6,514 bases of DNA from an uncultured Prevotella sp. (GTDB lineage Bacteria > Bacteroidota > Bacteroidia > Bacteroidales > Bacteroidaceae), in assembly GCA_900318855.1 (NCBI GenBank), contig ONMG01000136.1, positions 1 through 6,514 of the forward strand, in the 5' to 3' direction. Positions 1 through 6,029 of this stretch are shown one piece after another. Made by a program: the position numbers and the translations under genes. The number at the start of each line of letters is the position of its first letter. The first letter of the stretch is position 1. Under the pieces are notes generated by a model. It searched no databases. It was not told the origin of the DNA and saw only the letters and a list, made by a program, of their open reading frames with translations.

Positions 1-126
1 GAGGAAGTTACCCGCCAGTTCCATCCGCTCAAAGAACATGGTTTTATCGACCAAGTACTTGTTTTCTTCCCGCACCTGCTTAAAGTCAGAGATGCCGTAG
101 GGTATTCGTTTGAAATCGTTACTCAT
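1..126 (-). CDS. AAA-ATPase-like family protein, N-terminal fragment (runs off left edge)
   Basis: Only the first 42 codons are present; the frame is open to position 1. The start is ATG at 126-124, and the protein begins MSNDFKRIPYGISDFKQVRE and continues with ENKYLVDKTMFFERME. The pattern IPYGISDFxxVRxENxYxVDKT is the typical opening of the AAA-ATPase-like proteins (PF09820 type). In Bacteroidetes these usually carry a C-terminal PD-(D/E)XK nuclease-like domain. They are common, multicopy and of unknown role, possibly related to defence or mobile elements. The Walker A motif and the nuclease domain would lie outside the window, so neither can be checked. The start is supported by a promoter about 20 nt upstream with TTG, a 20-nt spacer and TATATTTG. 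The family call rests on recognising the N-terminus alone. Confidence 0.72.
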   Translation of the reverse strand, partial: MSNDFKRIPYGISDFKQVREENKYLVDKTMFFERMELAGNFL

Positions 127-149
127 CGTCTTGTTGCTTATCGTTGATG

Positions 150-180
150 CAAATATAGCTTTTTCTCCCGAACGTGACAA
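150..180 (-). promoter_or_regulatory. Bacteroidetes-type promoter for the AAA-ATPase-like gene
   Basis: Read on the minus strand, TTG (180-178) is followed by a 20-nt spacer and then TATATTTG (157-150). This matches the TAnnTTTG -7 element and the TTG -33 element of the Bacteroidetes primary sigma factor, at the usual 19-21 nt spacing. Transcription would start around 145, leaving a leader of about 20 nt before the ATG at 126. There is no strong Shine-Dalgarno sequence, which is normal for this phylum. Confidence 0.72.
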
Positions 181-408
181 TATTATATGTGGCTTTTTGC
201 TGTTGTCGCCCCTTTTTTGTTAAGGCACAGCGTCTTTAGCCCAAGTTACTGTTGTCACTCGTTTGTATTTTTATTTCTTCCCTCTTCCCAGCACCCTATC
301 CATTGAACTGCATCACGATGTCGAGGCTTGGTACCAGCAGCGTCGGTCTTGCCATAGTGTTGACCTCCGTGTCGGTAGTATTAGTATTAAATTTATGTGG
401 CCGAAAAC

Positions 409-439
409 TTGGAAGTTAGGCAGAAAAGCCATATATTTG
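409..439 (+). promoter_or_regulatory. Bacteroidetes-type promoter for the dus-esterase-ADP-ribosylglycohydrolase group
   Basis: TTG (409-411), a 20-nt spacer and TATATTTG (432-439) match the TTG / TAnnTTTG consensus exactly, with the same spacing as the divergent promoter at 150-180. The -7 element ends only 9 nt before the ATG at 449. The predicted transcription start is therefore about 5 nt from the start codon, implying a nearly leaderless mRNA. Confidence 0.62.
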
Positions 440-448
440 CAGGGCATT

Positions 449-1453
449 ATGAGAATAGGAGATATAGATTTGGGAGAGCAGCCGCTTTTCCTCGCACCCA
501 TGGAAGACGTGACCGACATCGGCTTCCGCAAGCTCTGCAAGCATTTTGGTGCAGCAATGGTTTACACCGAGTTTGTCAGTGCCGATGCCATTATCCGTAG
601 TGTGAAATCCACCCTTGACAAGATGGTCATCGAGGATGACGAGCGTCCTGTCGGCATTCAGATCTATGGCCGTGATGTCGATTCCATGGCGCAGGCTGCG
701 CGCATTGTCGAGGAAGTCCACCCCGACGTCATCGACATCAACTTCGGCTGTCCGGTGAAGAAAGTGGCCGGGAAGGGAGCCGGAGCTGGTCTGCTGCGTA
801 ATATTCCCTTGATGCTTGACATCGCTCGCGAAGTGGTGAGGGCTGTGCCCAACACGCCCGTGACGGCTAAGACGCGATTAGGATGGGACAAGGAGAACCT
901 CGTCATCACCACCCTGGCCGAACAACTCCAGGACTGTGGCATCCAGGCGCTGACCATCCACGGACGCACACGGAGCCAGATGTATACAGGACAGGCAGAC
1001 TGGACGCTCATTGGCGAGGTGAAGCAGAATCCCCATATCCATATCCCCATCATCGGCAATGGCGACATTACCTCGGCTCAGGAGGCCCGCCAAGCCTTCG
1101 AGCTCTATGGGATTGACGCTGTGATGATAGGTCGTGCCACCTTTGGTCGCCCCTGGATATTCAAGGAGATTAGGGACTCTCTCGATGGTCGCTCTGACGC
1201 AAAACCTCTTTCCCTCGACGACAAGATCGACATCCTTGAAGAACAGTTGCGTATCAATGTGGAGCGTATCGGCGAGTACCGGGGTATCCTCCATACGCGT
1301 CGTCATTTAGCCGCCAGTCCCATCTTCAAGGGTATTCCCGACTTCCGCCCAACGCGCATTGCCATGCTGCGTGCCGAGACGGTTGAGCATCTCACGGCCA
1401 TCCTGGAGCAATGCCGCGTCATGCTAAAGCAATCATCTACCTCAAACCAATAA
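449..1453 (+). CDS. dusB: tRNA-dihydrouridine synthase, DusB-like
   Basis: This cytoplasmic flavoenzyme reduces specific uridines in the tRNA D-loop to dihydrouridine, using FMN and NADPH. The protein has 334 residues, the usual family length. It has an N-terminal TIM barrel (about 1-245) and a C-terminal helical tRNA-binding domain (about 255-330). Visible motifs are PLFLAPMEDVTD (12-23), the catalytic cysteine C101 in INFGCPVKKV, K141 and R143 in AKTRLGW, HGRTR (171-175), and the FMN phosphate-binding NGD (204-206) and IGRATFGRPW (227-236). The ATG at 449 was chosen because the family begins MxIGxIDLGxxPLFLAPM. The frame is open 62 codons further upstream, but that part lacks family similarity and would overlap the promoter. 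The next gene starts 6 nt after the stop, so the two are probably co-transcribed. Assignment to the Dus family is firm; DusB is the best subfamily fit, but the exact uridine modified is not provable here. Confidence 0.92.
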   Translation: MRIGDIDLGEQPLFLAPMEDVTDIGFRKLCKHFGAAMVYTEFVSADAIIRSVKSTLDKMVIEDDERPVGIQIYGRDVDSMAQAARIVEEVHPDVIDINFGCPVKKVAGKGAGAGLLRNIPLMLDIAREVVRAVPNTPVTAKTRLGWDKENLVITTLAEQLQDCGIQALTIHGRTRSQMYTGQADWTLIGEVKQNPHIHIPIIGNGDITSAQEARQAFELYGIDAVMIGRATFGRPWIFKEIRDSLDGRSDAKPLSLDDKIDILEEQLRINVERIGEYRGILHTRRHLAASPIFKGIPDFRPTRIAMLRAETVEHLTAILEQCRVMLKQSSTSNQ

Positions 1454-1459
1454 AACATC

Positions 1460-2647
1460 ATGCAAAAGATTTTCATTACCTTTGTCATTCTCTGTCTCTC
1501 GCTTTCTGTTCGGGGGCAGCAAGCATTATGGTCGTTTCCTAAGGTGAATTCCACCGTTGTCAATACCGACGGGAGCATCACCTTCAATTACGTCGACCCA
1601 AAAGCTAAAGAGGTGAGTGTTGTCGGCAATTTCAAAGAGATTGCCGACGAGTCCTTCACCATGGTGAAAAACTCCAAAGGTGTCTGGACCGTCACTACAC
1701 CGCCTCTCCGTCCAGAGATGTATTCCTATGTCTTCTTTGTGGACGGCAGGAAGATGCTCGACCCGGCAAGCGTCTACATCAACCGCGATGTGGCTTCCAC
1801 CACCGACATTGTCATTGTCACGAAAGAGAAGGGAGACCGTGGCAGCCTCTATAGCGTGAACGAGGTTCCCCATGGCAACGTCGCTAAGGTGTGGTATCAC
1901 AGCGGCGTGTTGGGCATGAACCGTCGCATGACCATCTATACACCAGCCGGTTACGATCAAGGTAAGCACTATCCTGTGCTCTATCTGCTTCACGGCTCAG
2001 GAGGCGACGAAAATGCCTGGAGCGAGCTTGGAAGGGCCACACAAATCATGGACAACCTCATTGCCGCCGGCAAGGCCAAACCCATGATTGTGGTGATGCC
2101 CAATGGCAACTACGACGCGCAAGCAGCACCAGGCTGCTGGTCGAAGGGCATGTATACGCCCTCTGGCTCACGTGTGGATGCTCCCAAGGGGCATGCTTTC
2201 GAAAACTCTTTCATGGAGATTGTGAATTATGTAGACAGTCATTATAAGACCGTCCGAAAGCGTGAAGGACGGGCCGTGACGGGACTCTCCATGGGTGGCG
2301 GTCACACCTTCGCCATTGCCAATCTCTATCCAGACGTGTTTGATTACTACGGATTGCAGTCGGCAGCCTTCATCGCCGACGGTAAGTTTGTAGCCGGCGA
2401 TTTCAGCCACTTGTCAGCCACTCATCCCCAGCTTGTCTCCCAGCTTGACCGTCTCTTCGCCACGGCACCCAAGCTCTACTGGATAGCCATCGGGAAAGCC
2501 GACTTCCTCTACAAGGCCAATGAACAATATCGTGCTTATCTTGATTCCAAGGGCTATAAGTACGAATACTTCGAGAACGACGGTGGCCATCTGTGGCGTA
2601 ATTGGCGCATCTATCTCACCCTCTTTGCCCAGAAGATATTTCAATAA
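1460..2647 (+). CDS. Exported CE1-type esterase with N-terminal E-set/CBM48-like domain
   Basis: This is a predicted secreted or periplasmic alpha/beta-hydrolase of the putative esterase family (PF00756; CE1, which includes feruloyl and acetyl-xylan esterases), 395 residues. A signal peptide covers about residues 1-19, with likely cleavage after VRG before QQ. An immunoglobulin-like E-set/CBM48-type domain follows (about 25-122; note SVVGNF at 53-58). The catalytic domain starts near 140. The nucleophile is S277 in GLSMGG, the likely acid is D348 in IGKADFLYKAN, and the histidine is H377 in DGGHLWRNWR. The loop LLHGSGGDEN (176-185) fits the oxyanion-hole segment. All three catalytic residues are present, so the enzyme should be active. 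The start is the ATG 6 nt after the dus stop and gives an intact signal peptide. No SusC/SusD or glycoside hydrolase gene lies nearby, so the ester substrate (acetyl, feruloyl or other) is unknown. Confidence 0.9.
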   Translation: MQKIFITFVILCLSLSVRGQQALWSFPKVNSTVVNTDGSITFNYVDPKAKEVSVVGNFKEIADESFTMVKNSKGVWTVTTPPLRPEMYSYVFFVDGRKMLDPASVYINRDVASTTDIVIVTKEKGDRGSLYSVNEVPHGNVAKVWYHSGVLGMNRRMTIYTPAGYDQGKHYPVLYLLHGSGGDENAWSELGRATQIMDNLIAAGKAKPMIVVMPNGNYDAQAAPGCWSKGMYTPSGSRVDAPKGHAFENSFMEIVNYVDSHYKTVRKREGRAVTGLSMGGGHTFAIANLYPDVFDYYGLQSAAFIADGKFVAGDFSHLSATHPQLVSQLDRLFATAPKLYWIAIGKADFLYKANEQYRAYLDSKGYKYEYFENDGGHLWRNWRIYLTLFAQKIFQ

Positions 2648-2653
2648 CATCCT

Positions 2654-2685
2654 GGCCACCTGCTCTGTGCGCAGGGCCGGTGGCC
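2654..2685 (+). repeat. Hairpin between esterase and ADP-ribosylglycohydrolase genes
   Basis: GGCCACC (2654-2660) and GGTGGCC (2679-2685) form a perfect 7-bp inverted repeat, extendable by one T-G pair, around an 18-nt loop. It sits 6 nt after the esterase stop and 27 nt before the next start. No T-run follows on the plus strand, so it does not look like an intrinsic terminator. An mRNA-processing or stability element is possible. The structure is seen in the sequence; any role is inference. Confidence 0.5.
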
Positions 2686-2712
2686 GACATAAAACAACAA
2701 TACTGTAATATT

Positions 2713-4218
2713 ATGAAACTCAAACTCTTTCTTTTCTCATCCTTAGTAGTGATGACCTCTGTCTCCATGACGGCAGCCTCTAAGAATTCCATGGCCGTGC
2801 TCACCATGCAGGAGCTTCAGGACAAGATTGCCGGCGGCTGGGCGGCTCAGACCATTGGCTGCGCTTTTGGTGGCCCCTGGGAATTCCGGTATCAGGGTAA
2901 GATGATAGCCCCCGAGACCGACCTTAAATTCAGTACGTCGGAAGTGAAGCAGAACATGTTGCATAACCCCGGTCTCTACGACGACATCTACATGGACCTC
3001 ACCTTTGTTGATGTCATCGAGCGTTTTGGACTCAATGCCCCTGCTGACAGTTTCGCCACGGCCTTTGCCTATGCCAAGTATCCGCTTTGGCATGCCAATC
3101 AGAGCGGACGCTACAATGTCATCCGCGGCATCTATCCACCCCGATCAGGCTATTGGAAGGAAAATCCCCATGCCGACTGCATCGACTATCAGATAGAGAG
3201 CGACTATGCCGGACTCATGTCACCGGGTATGCCCAATGCAGCCTCAGCCATCTCCGATAAGGTGGGTCACATCATGAACTACGGCGATGGCTGGTATGGT
3301 GGTGTCTTTGTGGGTGCCATGTACACGCAGGCCTTCCTTTACAACGACATTGAGAAGGTCATCACCGAAGCCCTGCGCACCATTCCTGTCAAGTCGAAAT
3401 TCCACAAGGTCATCAGCAGTGTCATCGACTGGTATCACCAGCATCCTGATGACTGGCGCGCTACGTGGCAGCTCGTGCAGAACCATTACAGCACGGACAT
3501 CGGTTGTCCCGATGGCGTATTCAATAAGTTGAACATCGATGCCACGCTCAACTGCGCTTATGTGATAATGGGTCTGCTCTATGGAGGCGGTGACCTCACG
3601 AAGACCGCCGATGTGGCCACACGGTGTGGTCAGGATGCCGACTGCAATCCTTCCACGGCTTGTGGCATCCTGGGTTGCATGTTGGGCTATAGCCACATGC
3701 CGGAGTTCTGGCGCAAGTCGGTGGAGGGCTGCGAGGACATCAATTTCCAGTATACCGACATTAGTCTCAGCAAGGTCTATAAGCTCAGTCTCAAGCATGC
3801 CCTCATGCAAGTGAAGAAGAATGGAGGCAAGGTGGAGGACGACAAGGTCTACATCAAGGTGCAGAAGCCTAAGCCCGTGCGGTTTGAGCAGAGTTTCAAG
3901 GGACTCACCCTCTCTAAGGCTATTTCCTTGAAATGCAATGTCGACAAGGTTCCTTCGACCCGTTTCGAGGGTAAGGCCATTCTCCTTCAGGGTTCCGTCC
4001 GTTGCAAAGACCCTAACTATAAAGCGCTGGTCGACGTGGTTCTCGATGGAAAGGTGGTCACCACGCTCCAGCTGGTGCGGAATGCCTATACGGCCAATGT
4101 CGATTACCTTTATTACAACTACGATCTCAAGGCAGGCAACCACACCATCAGTTTCCGTTGGCAGAATCCCGATGCCAAGGCGCAAATCTATTGCAATCGC
4201 TTCATCGTCTATAAGTAG
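2713..4218 (+). CDS. Exported ADP-ribosylglycohydrolase-family protein with extra C-terminal domain
   Basis: The product has 501 residues. A signal peptide lies at about 1-22 (hydrophobic stretch FLFSSLVVMTSVSM, likely cleavage after TAA), so it should leave the cytoplasm. Residues about 30-345 match the ADP-ribosylglycohydrolase/DraG fold (PF03747): GGWAAQTIGCAFGG (41-54), acidic metal-site candidates D90-D91 in LYDDIYMD, and D308 and D310 in GQDADCNPSTACG. The characterised family (DraG, ARH1, ARH3) removes ADP-ribose using two Mg ions bound by equivalent Asp residues. Residues about 385-501 form an added C-terminal domain that looks rich in beta strands; I do not recognise it. The ATG at 2713 was chosen because it starts the signal peptide; the frame is open 37 codons upstream, but that part overlaps the esterase gene. 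It lies 65 nt after the esterase and is probably in the same transcript. The family is secure; the substrate is unknown and may not be an ADP-ribosylated protein. Confidence 0.87.
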   Translation: MKLKLFLFSSLVVMTSVSMTAASKNSMAVLTMQELQDKIAGGWAAQTIGCAFGGPWEFRYQGKMIAPETDLKFSTSEVKQNMLHNPGLYDDIYMDLTFVDVIERFGLNAPADSFATAFAYAKYPLWHANQSGRYNVIRGIYPPRSGYWKENPHADCIDYQIESDYAGLMSPGMPNAASAISDKVGHIMNYGDGWYGGVFVGAMYTQAFLYNDIEKVITEALRTIPVKSKFHKVISSVIDWYHQHPDDWRATWQLVQNHYSTDIGCPDGVFNKLNIDATLNCAYVIMGLLYGGGDLTKTADVATRCGQDADCNPSTACGILGCMLGYSHMPEFWRKSVEGCEDINFQYTDISLSKVYKLSLKHALMQVKKNGGKVEDDKVYIKVQKPKPVRFEQSFKGLTLSKAISLKCNVDKVPSTRFEGKAILLQGSVRCKDPNYKALVDVVLDGKVVTTLQLVRNAYTANVDYLYYNYDLKAGNHTISFRWQNPDAKAQIYCNRFIVYK

Positions 4219-4220
4219 CG

Positions 4221-4246
4221 GTAGGCCTACTGCAATCGCCTTGCGG
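4221..4246. repeat. Palindrome and partial copy of the terminator arm
   Basis: GTAGGCCTAC (4221-4230) is a perfect 10-bp palindrome 2 nt after the stop codon of the ADP-ribosylglycohydrolase gene. CTTGCGG at 4240-4246 repeats the same 7 nt in the right terminator arm (4311-4317). GTAGGCCTACTG (4221-4232) can also pair with 4304-4315 (12 bp, two of them G-U). The pieces could form a fold that competes with the terminator, or they may be remnants of local duplication. Confidence 0.5.
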
Positions 4247-4259
4247 CGTGAGTAATCGA

Positions 4260-4322
4260 AAAATCCGCAAGCCTTCCTGTGCCGGGGCATCCATTCCCCC
4301 TTACAGTAGGCTTGCGGATTTT
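4260..4322. terminator. Bidirectional terminator between convergent operons
   Basis: The arms at 4260-4273 and 4309-4322 are perfectly complementary over 14 bp, from AAAATCCGCAAGCC to GGCTTGCGGATTTT. The 35-nt loop can pair further (CTGT 4277-4280 with ACAG 4303-4306, and a G-run at 4284-4287 with the C-run at 4296-4300). The plus strand leaves the stem through four T and then GTCTTT; the minus strand leaves through five T. It lies 41 nt after the ADP-ribosylglycohydrolase stop and 19 nt after the murQ stop, so it can end transcripts from both sides. Confidence 0.9.
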
Positions 4323-4341
4323 GTCTTTCCGGCTGTGCTGC

Positions 4342-5151
4342 TCAGCCCTTATAGGCTTCGAGTGCCTTCTCCACCGACCCGTACATGAGCAGCAGTCGTT
4401 GGGCGTGGCCATATTCCAGTCCCAGTTCGTCTACGAGCATGCGTGTGCCTCGGTCGACGAGTTTCTTGTTTGTGAGTTGCATGTTCACCATCTTGTTGCC
4501 CTTCACCCTTCCCAGGCGTATCATCACGCTGGTGGAAATCATGTTGAGAATCATCTTCTGCCCCGTGCCGCTCTTCATGCGCGAGCTGCCCGTGACGAAC
4601 TCCGGGCCCACCACCATCTCTATGGGCACATCGGCCTCGGTGGCCATAGGCGTGCCCGGGTTGCTGGTGATGCAGCCGGTGAGGATGCCGTGAGCGCGGC
4701 ATTCATGCAGTGCACCTACCACGTAAGGTGTGGTGCCCGAGGCCGCTATGCCCACCACGGTGTCGGTGGTGTTCACCTGGTGCTTCACAAGGTCCTTCCA
4801 ACCCTGCTGGGTGTCGTCCTCAGCGTTTTCCACCGCATTGCGCAGCGCTACGTCGCCACCGGCAATGAGGCCGATGACATGGTTGGCCGAAACGCCGAAT
4901 GTGGGTGGTATCTCCGAGGCGTCGAGCACGCCCAGGCGCCCACTCGTGCCGGCCCCCATATAGAAGAGCCGACCGCCTTTCTGCATGCGGGGCACCAGCA
5001 GGGTGACCAGTTTCTCTATCTGTGGAATGGCTTTCTCCACTACGAAGGCCACCTTCTTGTCTTCGGTGTTGATGTCCACGAGTAAGTCGTGCACCGTCAT
5101 GTCCTCCAGGTGGTTGTAGAGCGACGGTTCCTCAGTAATCTTCCGAAACAT
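4342..5151 (-). CDS. murQ: N-acetylmuramic acid 6-phosphate etherase
   Basis: MurQ cleaves the D-lactyl ether of MurNAc 6-phosphate, giving GlcNAc 6-phosphate and D-lactate. It is cytoplasmic and central to recycling or salvage of peptidoglycan sugars. The protein has 269 residues with one SIS sugar-phosphate isomerase domain. Visible motifs are FRKITEEPS (2-10), MGAGTSGRLG (65-74), DASEIPPTFG (77-86), GIAASGTTPYV (134-144), and SNPGTP (163-168). Candidate catalytic glutamates are E80 (DASE) and E111 (ENAEDD). Their 31-residue spacing equals that of E83 and E114 in E. coli MurQ. The ATG at 5151 fits the family start MFxKITEEPS; a TTG two codons upstream is also in frame but unlikely. The kinase gene ends 29 nt upstream in the same direction, and the bidirectional terminator follows. 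It is shorter than E. coli MurQ (298 residues), but no motif is missing. Confidence 0.96.
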   Translation of the reverse strand: MFRKITEEPSLYNHLEDMTVHDLLVDINTEDKKVAFVVEKAIPQIEKLVTLLVPRMQKGGRLFYMGAGTSGRLGVLDASEIPPTFGVSANHVIGLIAGGDVALRNAVENAEDDTQQGWKDLVKHQVNTTDTVVGIAASGTTPYVVGALHECRAHGILTGCITSNPGTPMATEADVPIEMVVGPEFVTGSSRMKSGTGQKMILNMISTSVMIRLGRVKGNKMVNMQLTNKKLVDRGTRMLVDELGLEYGHAQRLLLMYGSVEKALEAYKG

Positions 5152-5180
5152 AGTCAATCGATTTATCCTTAGGCTCCCAT

Positions 5181-6029
5181 TCAGATGCGTCCGGCATGAT
5201 AGTCAATCATCCCCTGCATAGGAGCCTGAATCACGCGTCCGGCGCTCATTCCTTCCTCTTCGAGCACCTCTTCGAGGGGCTTCCGATAGATGAAGGCGAC
5301 GGAACCGGCAAAGCCGATGGGCAGTGTGTTCCAACCCTCATACTGTTTCACGTTCCTTACCAGGAAACTGCGGAAGCCCTCCTTCACGAGGCTGTAGATG
5401 CAGGGCTCCTGGAGATTCTCCTCCAGGAAGGGCACGAAGCTGGCCAGGAAGCGGTTGGGGAACGGCTGCCGGTAGACGCGGTCGATGATGTCGGCCGTGG
5501 TCAGTGCGTACTTGGCATGGAAGCGCTCCACGATGGCGGCGGGCAGCTGATTCTTCAGCACGTCGCCCACAAGCGTTCTGCCGAGCACGGCTCCGCTGCC
5601 CTCATCGCCGAGGATGAAGCCCAAGGGCGACACATTCTTGGTGATTTGCTCCCCGTCGTAGGCGCACGAGTTGCTGCCCGTGCCGAGAATGCAGGCTATT
5701 CCCGGTTGGTGGCCACAGATGCCACGCGCAGCTCCCAGCATGTCGGAAGCCACCTCACAGCGGCCTTTCACCGTGATGCCTGCTCTCAGCGCTTTCTTCA
5801 CTCCGGGCTGTTTCTCCTTGGTGCAGCCGGCACCGTAGAAATAGAGTTCGTCCACCTCATTTGTTGGCAGCTCTTTCAGCAGCACTTCCTTCACCTCTGC
5901 CGTTATCTCGTCGGCGCTCATTTGGAAGGGATTCATGCCCTTGGTTCGGATGCGCTTCACCTCCTCGCCATTGTCCACAAGGCTCCAGTCGGTCTTCGTG
6001 GAGCCACTGTCAGCTATCAGTATCATCAT
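5181..6029 (-). CDS. murK: BadF/NagK-type sugar kinase, probable N-acetylmuramate kinase (MurK-like)
   Basis: This ASKHA-fold kinase (BadF/BadG/BcrA/BcrD ATPase family, PF01869; 282 residues) should phosphorylate an N-acetylated amino sugar at O6 in the cytoplasm. Visible motifs are phosphate-1 loop DSGSTKTDW (7-15), probable catalytic base D96 in ASDMLGAARG, phosphate-2 loop ILGTGSNSC (114-122), GDEGSGAVLG (141-150), and adenosine motif GFAGSVAF (239-246). Family members include GlcNAc kinases and the MurNAc kinase MurK of Tannerella forsythia. Sitting between a transporter and murQ, it most likely makes MurNAc 6-phosphate, the MurQ substrate; sequence alone does not exclude GlcNAc kinase activity. 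The start at 6029 overlaps the stop of the upstream permease as ATGA, suggesting coupled translation. A second ATG directly follows (6026), so the N-terminus could be one residue shorter. A longer frame to 6410 exists but only shadows the permease gene. Confidence 0.86.
   Translation of the reverse strand: MMILIADSGSTKTDWSLVDNGEEVKRIRTKGMNPFQMSADEITAEVKEVLLKELPTNEVDELYFYGAGCTKEKQPGVKKALRAGITVKGRCEVASDMLGAARGICGHQPGIACILGTGSNSCAYDGEQITKNVSPLGFILGDEGSGAVLGRTLVGDVLKNQLPAAIVERFHAKYALTTADIIDRVYRQPFPNRFLASFVPFLEENLQEPCIYSLVKEGFRSFLVRNVKQYEGWNTLPIGFAGSVAFIYRKPLEEVLEEEGMSAGRVIQAPMQGMIDYHAGRI

Larger units (their letters stand above)
127..448. other. Divergent intergenic region
   Basis: These 322 nt separate the left minus-strand gene from the plus-strand dus gene. 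The outer parts hold the two promoters annotated separately. The middle (about 181-408) is AT- and T-rich at its left end. I see no tRNA, terminator, clear riboswitch or long inverted repeat in it. The dus frame stays open upstream to 263, but the extra 62 residues do not resemble the Dus family. One short open frame at 318-419 (33 codons plus stop) encodes a hydrophobic peptide and is discussed as a finding; I do not call it a gene. Confidence 0.6.

Noticed and set aside
263..448. Upstream extension of the dus reading frame (62 extra residues)
   Set aside because: The added residues lack family character, the family start motif lies at 449, and the promoter would sit inside the extension.
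2602..2712. Upstream extension of the ADP-ribosylglycohydrolase frame
   Set aside because: It overlaps the esterase gene and would bury the signal peptide, which fits a start at 2713.
3244..4290. Long open frame (348 codons) on the minus strand opposite the ADP-ribosylglycohydrolase gene
   Set aside because: It runs antisense to a gene with clear motifs and shows no recognisable domain; its composition fits an antisense shadow.
4279..5085. Plus-strand open frame of 268 codons opposite murQ
   Set aside because: Histidine- and alanine-rich product without motifs, starting in the terminator and antisense to a certain gene.
5152..5157. TTG start for MurQ two codons upstream
   Set aside because: The ATG at 5151 matches the family N-terminus and is a stronger start codon.
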